Below, piece by piece: positions 53,282 to 62,935 of a stretch of 64,000 nucleotides of DNA. The DNA is taken from NCBI GenBank assembly GCA_027605045.1, contig JAQFWX010000007.1, forward strand, positions 1,922,001 through 1,986,000, in the 5' to 3' direction. The translations under genes were made by a program, and so were the position numbers. Within the stretch, counting starts at the first letter, position 1. Each line of letters begins with the position of its first letter. Under the pieces are notes generated by a model, which was not told where the DNA came from, made no database searches, and saw nothing but the letters and a program-made list of their open reading frames with translations. The DNA comes from Phallus indusiatus. Taxonomy: Eukaryota > Basidiomycota > Agaricomycetes > Phallales > Phallaceae.

Positions 53282-56200
53282 TAAGGATGGCCACGGGTAT
53301 ATACCCGCGGGTTCGGGTACCCGTTCATGGGTACCTGCGTCACTCATAACCCGTACCCGGATCCGCGGGTTTTTTACTTACGGGTAACAGGTACCCGTGG
53401 CAGGTACCCAGGTATTACCCGTTTTTCTACTTATACCCGGGTACCCGCAGGTTTCGCCCGCAGGTACCCAGGTTTCACCCGTTTTTTTACAGAACCTGTG
53501 TACCCGCAGGTTTCACCTGCAGGTACCCGGGTATGGAACTTTATTTTTTTACCAAAATTAACTAGTAACTACTACTATGTATCTACGACTATAGGTGTAG
53601 CCTTTACAGTTTCAGAAGAAGTATTTTTACCCCTACGCCAACCGGCCACCAATGTTTCCTTGAACATATCCTCACTCCCTAACTCTGGGAAAGATAACCA
53701 TGAATTTAAAAGAACCGTCCGACGAATGTTATGATCGGTGAGATTGCAGCGAAGCGGCGAGACAATCCGTCCACTGAGCGAAAAAGCCCGTTCGACATCA
53801 GTAGAAGTTGCTGTAATAATATCAGGAGTTTGTATGAAGTGTCAAAGGAGAATGTACTTACCAGGTGCACCAAGATAATCTAATGCCATTTGCGCCAGAG
53901 CTGCTGGTAAGACTCCACTCTGACTTTGCGCATGCCAATACATTATTGGGTCATGGCAGTCAATGGTTCCGGTGGACAAATAAAGCTCGAGAGGATCCGG
54001 CCCTTGCAAGGTCATGTGGTTTGTGTCCCAAGCTTCAATTTCATCATATGTGCGCTGGGAAAAAAGATCATAAAACAGTAATATAACAATTGACATAAAA
54101 CTTACCCGGGGTTTGGATGCACTCTCTTGCACCATTTTTGGGAGATACTTCTCGTTCCATATCTTGCGTACAATGTCTATTGCCGTTTGTATCCATTCCT
54201 CCGGCCATTCCTTCTGTTTGAAATATTGTGTCTTGTAGCGCGGATGGAGAACTTTCATTTGAAGATTCAGAATATAGCGTATGAATATGAGATTAGACGT
54301 AGTTACTTACTCATTGCTGTACGGTAAATCTCACTCTGGTCAGATAGGCCGTAATACTTGTCTAGGACGTGAGTCCCACGCTTTGCAGCATGACGGACGG
54401 CATGATGCAAATCTTCATTGTCGATGATCCTGTCTAAATGTTCGCGAAGATAGTCGATTGTTGGGATGACTTGATAAATCAGCGCAACGTCTGAATGACT
54501 CATCTTCTGTGTCGCGACTTTGAAAGCCTGTAAAGATAAAATGTCAGTAAAGAAGATGGACAAGAAAGATCCATACCTTCAAGAGCGGTTGTAATTGTTC
54601 AATGATACTCCATTCATGAGCACGCAGATGGAATTTCTCCAGTTTGAGATGCTCATATCGAGCGGAAGTGCAGAGCTTGGTGACGGCCGGGCGATTGTGC
54701 AAATGTCGTTCCATGGCCTCAACGTGCGTGTTCCACCTAGTAGGAACTGCTTTGATAGGGGCCAAAGGTGTTATACCTTCAGCTTTCGAGCATTCAGCAA
54801 GCGCTGTGCGTTTGGTATCGGACCGAGCGAGTGAGGTAGCAAACCCAGTAACCTGATGTATTTAGTACTCAAAAAATGATAAGATGAGACATACAAACAT
54901 ACCTTCTTTAATGTAAACATGGCCTCTTTACGCTCCATGTTTGAAAGCGGCCCCAAAATGGACTCCACATCTTCCTCTATCTCATTGACAACGTCCTCCA
55001 TCTGCTCATCGCGGAAGATGTCAACATCATCCACATCCTCCGTTTCCTCATCCAGACCATCCTCGCCATCTTTTTCTTCATCAATCTCCATAATATCGAG
55101 TTCTTCTTCGTCTGGGTTGAGCTCTTCCAGCTGATTGACATCCTCATCGGACAGGGACTTGCCGGGTAAGAACCCACGAAGAACAGCCTTCTGTACGATT
55201 AGTTATCTGTTAAAGCAATAAAGAAACGTGCTTGCCTTTTCTGTGAGACTGAGGATGTGGTTTGTGCAGCGAACGCGCGACTTCTGACCACCCCAGCTTA
55301 GGATCTGTTTCCCAAGCTCAGTAGTCATAGTGTCGTTGTTTGACGCATTGTCTCCAGTCAGCGCAAGCAACTGTAGTAATATGAGTCCACCATTTGCATA
55401 ATAATCAATCCACGCACCTTATCCGTAAGCCCAAATCTTCCTAAAATCTTCAAAACCTGGTCCGCAAGGTTTTTCCCTGTATGGGAATGTGACGCTCTAG
55501 GTGAAAAAGGTGTAAGTTGTTATTGTAAGTGAATATGAGAAAGAAAAAGGCGTACCGAACAAAGTCAAGAATCATGTGTCGCATATCACCAGTTCTGTTA
55601 TCAATCCAGTGGACCGTAAGAGCCAAAAAGGACATGGCTTTTCGCGAGGTCCACGCGTCCAGGGCTATGTGGATTGAATGGGTGTGTTTCTGAGCGTGAG
55701 TAAGAATAAATGACAAGCTGAAAACAAGGAGAAAACATACTTGAAATAGTTCAACAACCTTCGCCATGGTGAGCTTGAACAACGTCTGAATGTCGCGGAC
55801 TACCGATTGTCGCGATGGGACTTCCAGAGTTGGGTGTAGCATTTTGAATACCTCGATTACTTCAGCGTCTTCAATTATCGAGTATGGGCGGTTGCATTTG
55901 ATGATCCATTTCACAATGGCGAAACGGAAACCTTCACGCGTATATGTCGATCCTTTGGCAAAGTGTGCCATGATTTGGTTTGCTTTCGTGATCTCGGGGT
56001 CGCAGTCTTTGACGTGGCGGTTCAAGTTACCCGTTGACACGTCGTTGCAGTGTCGGGTGATTACTTTCGAGGGATTTCTGGAAGAAAGGGAAGGAAAGAA
56101 GGTAAGCCTGGGAATTTAATGAAGTAATTGTTGATTGGCTAACTTACTTTTTGCACGTGAAAGCGTAAACTAAATTACCGCGGGACTTCGTACGACTACC

Positions 56201-56894
56201 TTTGCTGTCTAGGTGAAACACTGCTGGCTTGAAATGATTATATACAGCGGATGTGAATTTGCGCCGCTTCCGGTCTATTCAAAGTGAGCAATGACAAATT
56301 GACTGTATAATTGATATTACTTACGAAGAATTTTGGTATCCTCAGAAGCGTCAGTTGGTATTCCGTCATCATCTTCATCATTTCTGGAAGTATTAGTTAC
56401 TGCTGCATCTTCGAGTTCATCGTCGTCCAATGTTGGATTGGGAGTCCCAGGCAGACTGGTATCGGAAATTACAGCGGCTGCGGGGGATGAAGATAGAATA
56501 GAATCTTCTCTTTCTGTATTTGACTTTTTAGACTTCTTTGAAGAGCGACCAGATTGAGTCTCTTTTGAGGCTGTTTTACCCTTCGAGGGTTGTTTGCGTT
56601 TCATGGTAGATTTTTTTCATGGACCATTATGGGCTTCATATTTATAATAAAAATGCGGGGCGCGTCCGTCACGCCATGTAGTATTAAAGGAAAAAAAAAA
56701 GTAGTACCAGTTAAAAATTGATATTGCTAAAACGAGAAAAACCCGCAGGTATTAGAAAATCTCAGACAGTCATACCCGGATCCGCGGGTAAATTGGGCCA
56801 CGGGTACCTGCCAACGGGTACCCGAAACCCGCGGGTCCAAACCCGGGTACCCGAACGGGTAACCCGTTTTTACCGAAACCCGTGGCCATCCTTA
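53282..56894 (-). mobile_element. Complete hAT DNA transposon
   Basis: 17-bp perfect terminal inverted repeats (TAAGGATGGCCACGGGT / ACCCGTGGCCATCCTTA) and a perfect 8-bp target duplication GGTGAGAT (53274-53281, 56895-56902), diagnostic for hAT. Both subterminal regions carry arrays of GGGTACC/GGTACCC motifs. Encodes one multi-exon transposase. Inserted in the G2 RNase H region. Confidence 0.93.
53575..56604 (-). CDS. hAT transposase (multi-exon)
   Basis: Cut-and-paste transposase. Starts MKRKQPSKGKTASKETQSGR (basic), then an acidic linker and a BED-like zinc finger (KSRGNLVYAFTCKK joined to NPSKVITRHCND and NLNRHVKDC). The RNase H-like core follows: IALDAWTSRKAMSFLALTVH, LLALTGDNASNNDTM and VRCTNHILSLTEK; an acidic insertion of about 60 residues (DGEDGLDEETEDVDDV); then TRWNTHVEAMERHL; and the C-terminal hAT dimerisation domain (ATSTDVERAFSLSGRIVSPL, LLNSWLSFPELG). 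Introns of about 45-60 bases separate the segments; I found no stop that introns cannot remove. With intact ends and duplication, it may be active. Confidence 0.8.
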
Positions 56895-56902
56895 GGTGAG
56901 AT

Positions 56903-57089
56903 GCGCCTTCGAGAAAGTGTCACCATTCCTCCAAAGATCGTATGATAGCGAGCATCTCCTTGTCGTGAATCTCGTAGTTGCGTTCGACAGGGCTAAGGGC
57001 TTTCGAGAAGAACGCAACTGGGTGCCATTTACCGTCCTCGTTCGACAACTGTGAGAGAACCGCACCTGTTGCAAAGTCAGAGCTGTCTG
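56903..57089 (-). pseudogene. G2 RNase H fragment between hAT and MITE
   Basis: Reads [20 protein letters not shown] and [19 protein letters not shown], then TGA (56920-56922) where Arg (CGN) is expected before HFLEGA. Continuous with the pol blocks either side once the insertions are removed. Confidence 0.75.
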
Positions 57090-57097
57090 CTTCAACC

Positions 57098-57659
57098 TAA
57101 GGCTCTCAACGGGTTAGAGGTCGCACAGGTTTAACCCGCAGGTACCTGTATCCGTACCCGCAGGTCACGGGTACCTGTCACACAGGTACCCGGCGCCTAA
57201 TTGACCCGGGTCGGGTACAGGTAGCCATTTTCGAAACCACGGGTACCCGTGCTAACCCGCCCTATAAGACATAGTGACAGGTGGGTGATTTTCGAGTGGT
57301 GTTTGTCGTGATTTTTTATTTATTTTTGCTCTAGAGAGCTCAAATCTTACTTAAAATGGAAATAAAAAAATATGCCAACAATATTTTTTAATTCTCTACA
57401 AGATAAGTTGGGCGCTTAAATAAGCGCCCATCTCGCTTAATAACTTAATCTAGTAACATCTAGTCACACGTGACATTACCTGCAGGTAACACACAGGTAC
57501 CTGCAGATTACCTGTTGTCACAGGTTGACCTGCCTACCCGCAGGTTGTCACGTGACCCGCGGGTTGAAACCCGGGTCAGGTCGAGGATACCCAAATTTTT
57601 GACACTGACCCGCGGGTACGGGTACCCGTACCCGCGGATCCAACCCGTTGAGAGCCTTA
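57098..57659. mobile_element. 562-bp hAT-like MITE, copy 1
   Basis: 18-bp perfect inverted repeats (TAAGGCTCTCAACGGGTT / AACCCGTTGAGAGCCTTA) and the 8-bp duplication CTTCAACC. GGTACCTG/GGGTACCC arrays at both ends. No coding capacity. Inserted in G2 RNase H. Confidence 0.92.
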
Positions 57660-57667
57660 CTTCAACC

Positions 57668-59574
57668 CGGTAAGGATTAGCGGGGTTGGGAATGAGAAGA
57701 ATGGGGGCAGAGGTGATCGACGACTTCAGAGTATCGAAAGCATGCTGACAAGTGTCGGACCAGACGAAGGGTGTATCTTTCTTGGTTAACCCAAACATGG
57801 GATTGGCAACACGCGCGAAATCCTTGATAAACCGACGGTAGAAGTTGGCGAAGCCCAAGAAGGACTGAACCTCAGTGACGTTCTTCGGGACAGGCCAGTC
57901 TCTGACACCCGAGACTTTTGCGGGATCCATCTCTACGGTGTTCTCGGAAATGACGACACCTAGGTACTCGATTTTAGTCCGACAGAACTCGCACTTCTCC
58001 GCCTTGAGATACAGCTTGTGCTCGCGGAGACGTTCGAGAACACGTCGTGTTACCTGGTCATGTTGTTCCCGATCCCGAGTATAGATGAGAATGTCGTCGA
58101 TGTAGACGGCAACGACACCTTCCGAGATCATGTCTTCAAAGATCTCGTTCATCATCGTCTGGAAGGTGGCAGGGCTATTTGTGAGACCAAAGAACATCAC
58201 CAGAGGCTCGAAAAGACCGCGGTTGGTGCGGAAAGCAGCCTTCCACTCGTCCCCTTCCTTTATCCGCACGTTGTTGTAACCCCAGCGCACGTCCAGCTTG
58301 GTGAAGTATTGGGCACCTTGCAATCTGTTGATGAGCTCTGAGATCAGGGGCAGCGGGTAGCGGTTCTTAATCGTCATAGCATTCAATGCCCGATAGTCCT
58401 GGATGAGACGAAGGGAGCCATCTTTCTTCTTAATGAAGAATACTGGGGACGCCATGGGAGACTTGGAGGGTCGGATTCGTCCAGACGCAAGGTTTTCTTC
58501 TAGAAACACGTCTAACTCAGCCTGTTCGTTGGGCGACAACGGGTAGATCTTGCACGACTTGGGCTCAGAACCTGGCACAAGCTCTATCGGGTGATCCCAC
58601 TTCTTCGACTGCGGCAATGAGTCGAACGACTCCTTCGAGAAAATGTTGGCAAAGTCGTGGAACATCTCTGGGACAATATCTCGAAAACTTTTTGGGGCCG
58701 GTGCGTCCGAGTTGTTGGCATGGGCCTGGGCCAGTCGCTGGGAGATGGTCTTGGTGGCATATATGCGGTGTGCATCGGGCTTGTCGGGCAGCACTGTTAT
58801 CGCGAATAGTCGATCACCTTCTTCAATCTCAGACTCAACGTCGACTAGGTCTGGAATGTCAGGATCGTCGGTCTCAGTGTCGTCAAGTTCAGGCAGAGGT
58901 GCGCGTCGGATCTGCTGGAACGCGCGCTTAGAGAGTTTACCCGCTGGCCAGCGTGGAGCGCAGGATCGACAACTAGGACTGCAGCGCATGAACTCTACTT
59001 GACCAGTTGTGTAATCTATGACGGGATTGTGGGCCTTGAACCACGGCAGCCCAAACAAGACGGGATACTTGAGCGAGGTAACGGCGAACAAGGTGCGTTC
59101 AGAGTGATCCCGGAATCGAACAACCAGGTCGACGACGTGGGTGATAGAGCCAGCATGGTTGGGCGTACCATCGACATTAAACACGGGAATGGGCTTAGCA
59201 AGACATACGGAGGGAAGTTGATGTTTTTCGACAAAGTTGCGATCGAGAAACATACCGCTAGCCCCAGTGTCCAACATGGCCTTGCTGTGCAGCAGGGCTC
59301 CAGTGTCAACACTTTGCAGTTCTACCGGGATCTCCAGCTTCTGCGTACCAGCAGTGGCAGCGAGTCGGTATTCGCTTGGCAGTGCACGACGCTGAGAAGG
59401 CGACAGCATACATGGAATGGAAACAGAGCGTGTAGCAGGTGGAGGCGATTCTTTGGGTTTATCAGGGGATGCAGCAGGGGTAGTTAGATTCGAATCAGGA
59501 ATGTCATTTTGTTCGCGATCTATGTACAAAATGCCGAATCTATTAGATGTCGGCAACGAGGGTGCATCTGTCAC
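57668..59574 (-). pseudogene. G2 protease and reverse transcriptase
   Basis: From the gag overlap (VTDAPSLPTSNRFGILYIDR) through protease SKAMLDTGASGMFLDRNFVE (DTG) and VLFGLPWFKAHNPVIDY, to [90 protein letters not shown] and CEFCRTKIEYLGVVIS, ending SAPILLIPNPANPYRVE at the MITE. This block is open throughout; the gene is broken downstream. It begins in the -1 frame relative to gag. Confidence 0.88.
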
Positions 59575-60467
59575 TTGTCGCCATTTTGAAAATCCTCTAC
59601 CTCTGTTGCAGCTACAGTCTCACCCTGGGTCAGAGCAGAGTCGCCACGTGCCTGGGCTTCTAACGCGTCTTTCTGGGCCAACAGGTGTGCGATATTGTCG
59701 TCCAATTCATCAGGCTGAAGATACCGAATGTCGTATGCACGAGGGCATTCGCGAGCCCAATGGCCTGCTGCTCCACAACGATGACACCTGGTCGATTCTG
59801 GGCCTACACGTCGACGTGCAGCGTCAACGTCCATCGGATCGTGCCTAACCTGGGGTGCAGGAGCAGAAACCGCAGGTCTAGGGGGCGGTGCGGGCATGAT
59901 CTGGGGTATAGGCCTGGGAGGTGGGTAGGCAGGAGCCTGGTAGGAAGGGGCAGGGGGCCTCCTCTGGATCTGAGGAATCTGGTACGACGTGAAAGGGGTG
60001 GAACAGGGTCGATTGAAGGGGATAGTCGCGGGATTTGTCTGAGCTGTTCCAGAGCCCACGAGTCGACGGCGAGCAGTGGTGAATGCCTCGTTGGAACACC
60101 TGTCCATGTCAAACATGCGTGCTTGCCTGATCCAGCCCTCGTAATCGTGAAGCGCGGGTCGGTCCTTCATCGTCGCTACCAGAGAGGCAATTGCCGGGTC
60201 CAAACCATTACGAAAGTATGTGTTAATGGCGAGCCCTTCCGTAAAGCCAGCATGCTCAATGAGCACACGGAAGGCGTCTACATACTCTTCTACAGTCCTG
60301 TTGCCTTGGATGTAGCGGTTGGAGTAGAGGGTGTTGATGGCATCCTCTTGCTCGGATTGTGGAAAGAAATCCGCCTTGAATCTTTCCCGAAAGGCGTTCC
60401 AGTCGGCGAAGGGCTTCTCTCCTCTTTGATACTTTTTCAGCATAGATTTGCTGAAGGTAAGGGCGCG
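59571..60467 (-). pseudogene. G2 gag, C-terminal part
   Basis: Reads MLKKYQRGEKPFADWNAFRE, ERFKADFFPQSEQEDAINTL, EYVDAFRVLIEHAGFTEGLA, a Pro-rich region and the zinc knuckle CHRCGAAGHWAREC, ending EVEDFQNGDK. Split from its N-terminus by the solo LTR at 60473. Confidence 0.85.
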
Positions 60468-60472
60468 GCCTT

Positions 60473-60806
60473 TGTCAGGGTACGCTACCGCCGTCTCTCA
60501 TTTTCTTATTTATTATCATCGGCATCATTTCTTTTCTATTTTATTTATCATTTCCATATTTTACTTTCGCTCTCCGTTTTCTTGTTCTGTCTCTATTCCA
60601 CTTTCTCTACTCGCGCGCTCGTACCCGGCGTGATGCCCGTGACATCACGTCGCTTAGGTTCGGCTTGGGCGCCTGGCACTTAGCTGTGTCAGGGCCGCAC
60701 GCCGCGTCGTCGTTTTATGTATATAGTCGTTGTACCTAGAGTGAGGGTCCCTAAGCTTGTTCTCTTAGGATCCCCTCCCTCTAGCCTGAGCTGAGTAGCC
60801 CTAACA
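60473..60806 (+). repeat. Solo G2-type LTR inside G2 gag
   Basis: 334 bp, TGTCAGGGTACG..CCCTAACA, flanked by the 5-bp duplication GCCTT (60468-60472, 60807-60811). A different subtype from the G2 LTRs. Confidence 0.9.
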
Positions 60807-60811
60807 GCCTT

Positions 60812-61220
60812 CATTCATGTACAACATCGCCCAGCCGATCTTGAGTTCATCAGTCTCGAAGTCGCGACTGCATATACTCATGTAGAACTCGATGGTGTTC
60901 CAGAAGGCACGACCCTTGGAGCGATCTCCGTTGAACGAAGGAGGTACAGCAGGTCGGGTATTTCAGGAAGAGCGCGAACTGGCTTGATGCTCATGAGCCG
61001 GTGGTTGTCCAGACGAGGACGTGTTGCCCACAGGGGGGTTTTGGGTTGGAGCAGCTCTAGCCGCGTCTCGGATGCTCTGTAGCACCTCAATCATCTGTGA
61101 GGCCTGGGATTCCTGTCTGGCCATGCGGGCATCCATTTCCGCGAATTGCCGCATAATAATAGTCGCCACATCGTTGAGGGTGACGAGTGGGGGTGCAGAG
61201 GGTGGAGGAGAAGAGTCCAT
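60812..61220 (-). pseudogene. G2 gag, N-terminal part
   Basis: Starts MDSSPPPSAPPLVTLNDVAT at 61220; helical MARQESQASQMIEVLQSIRD; then SSRSS, TGA (60963-60965), NTRPAVPPSFNGDRSKGRAF. The related copy at 37.8 kb has CGA at the TGA position. Confidence 0.8.
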
Positions 61221-61371
61221 GAGAGAGAGAAAGGAAAATGGGGTTTTTAAGATGGAGCAGAGGGGTCGGTTATAGACGGGACTCGAAGGAAAAATACGAC
61301 ACTGCGGTAGTCGGTGTCGAGCGCGATTTTTCAATAACGAGTGTCGATAAAAACGGCCAGTCTGCGAGTAG

Positions 61372-61382
61372 AAGCTTGTTCT
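61372..61382 (-). other. G2 self-priming site
   Basis: Two bases from the 5' LTR, minus strand AGAACAAGCTT is the exact complement of AAGCTTGTTCT in the LTR (61480-61490), about 30 bases after the LTR TATA (61518-61523). Eleven bases is the length used by Tf1. Confidence 0.65.
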
Positions 61383-61384
61383 AC

Positions 61385-62351
61385 TGTTAGGGCTACTCAG
61401 CTCACACTAGAGGGAGGGGATCCTAAGTAATATATTGGAAGATAACTATACTACTCACCTAGAGGGAGGGGATCCTAAGAGAACAAGCTTAGGGACCCTC
61501 ACTCTAGGTACAGCTACTATATACATAAAACGACGATGCGGCGTGCGGCCCTGACACAGCTAAGTGCCAGGCGCTCAAGCCGAGCCTAAGCGACGTGATG
61601 TCACGGGCATCACGCCGTGTACGAGCGCGCAACGCGCGCGAGTAGAGAAGGTGAAATATGGACGGAGAGAATAAACTAAGGCTCTCAACGGGTTGGATCC
61701 GCGGGTACGGGTACCCGTACCCGCGGGTCAGTGTCAAAAATTTGGGTATCCTCGACCTGACCCGGGTTTTGACCCGCGGGTCACGTGACAACCTGCGGGT
61801 AGGCAGGTCAACCTGTGACAACAGGTAATCTGCAGGTACCTGTGTGTTACCTGCAGGTAATGTCACGTGTGACTAGATGTTACTAGATTAAGTTATTAAG
61901 CGAGATGGGCGCTTATTTAAGCGCCCAACTTATCTTGTAGAGAATTAAAAAATATTGTTGACATATTTTTTTATTTCCATTTTAAGTAAGATTTGAGCTC
62001 TCTAGAGCCAAAATAAAAAAAAAATCACGACAAACACCACTTGAAAATCACCCACTTGTCACTATGTCTTATAGGGCGGGTTAGCACGGGTACCCGTGGT
62101 TTCGAAAATGGCTACCTGTACCCGACCCGGGTCAATTAGGCGCCGGGTACCTGTGTGACGGGTACCCGTGACCTGCGGGTACGGATACAGGTACCTGCGG
62201 GTTAAACCTGTGCGACCTCTAACCCGTTGAGAGCCTTAGAATAAACGGATGGTAGAGGTAATGCACGGGAAATATAAATAAGATAGAAACAGATATATAC
62301 CGATGATAATAAATAAGGAAAAATGAGGGGATGCAGTAGCGTACCCTGACA
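61385..62351 (-). repeat. G2 5' LTR (interrupted by MITE)
   Basis: 61385-61676 plus 62247-62351 give the 397-bp LTR; the MITE at 61677-62238 and its GAATAAAC duplication account for the rest. Confidence 0.9.
61677..62238. mobile_element. 562-bp hAT-like MITE, copy 2
   Basis: Inverse orientation of copy 1, same length, same 18-bp inverted repeats, 8-bp duplication GAATAAAC (61669-61676, 62239-62246). Lies inside the G2 5' LTR. Confidence 0.93.
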
Positions 62352-62598
62352 GAATGTACATATAGCTTCCTCGCTCTATCTACATTGCTCTATCCACGTC
62401 CGATCTATCTACAATGGCTCTATCTACAATGGCTCTATCCATGTCCGATCCATCTCAAATCGCTCCATCTTGTACAAAATGTCAGGGAGCATGCAGGGAA
62501 ATTATTGATGATAGATCGCGAAGGATCCATCACACATCTGAAAAAGGAGGAGATTCTGTTCGTAAGAAATTGTTGTATGACAAGCATGATAATCACAC
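62352..62598. other. Spacer right of G2
   Basis: Contains short direct repeats (ctatctacaatggctctatc) around 62400-62435 and an ORF of about 70 codons (62414-62623) with CTKCQGACREII that is interrupted by the solo LTR. Not recognised. Confidence 0.35.
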
Positions 62599-62918
62599 TG
62601 TAACGCTTCGTTACTTTTTATAGTGTACTGCGTACGGTACACAAGTTTTATCACGCTGTAGTCCTCACACCAATATAACAGACCAAGGGTGCTGTATTAT
62701 GATGGTGTAAAAACAAAATGCGCGTGCTGAATCAGCACGCGCGTAACTACTACTAATGTACAGTTATTACATAATGGCTCGCCGCGTCACGGCGAGCCAG
62801 AGGCGTTAAGCGCCTCTATTATTAGAAGTACTAATAGTAATTACTGCAGAGGGCGAAGCCCTCTGCATATGCCCAAGTGGCATATACTCAATCCACCGCA
62901 TACGGTGGATCCGTTACA
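62599..62918 (+). repeat. Solo G1-family LTR
   Basis: 320 bp, TGTAACGCTTCG..CCGTTACA, same palindromes as the G1 LTRs with some substitutions, flanked by the 5-bp duplication CACAC (62594-62598, 62919-62923). Confidence 0.92.
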
Positions 62919-62935
62919 CACACCTAGCCTAACCA

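Larger units (their letters stand above)
50668..62351 (-). mobile_element. Ty3/Gypsy chromodomain element G2 with nested insertions
   Basis: 397-bp LTRs: 3' LTR 50668-51064; 5' LTR 61385-62351, which is 397 bp once the MITE and its duplication are removed. The interior reads gag, protease, RT, RNase H, integrase, chromodomain on the minus strand. Insertions: solo LTR 51728-52086, hAT 53282-56894, MITE 57098-57659, solo LTR 60473-60806, MITE 61677-62238. Nonsense TGA codons lie at 52144, 56920 and 60963. No flanking duplication found. Confidence 0.88.

Noticed and set aside
58643..59848. Plus-strand ORFs across G2 pol and gag
   Set aside because: Shadows of an intact minus-strand coding region with clear retroviral-type motifs.
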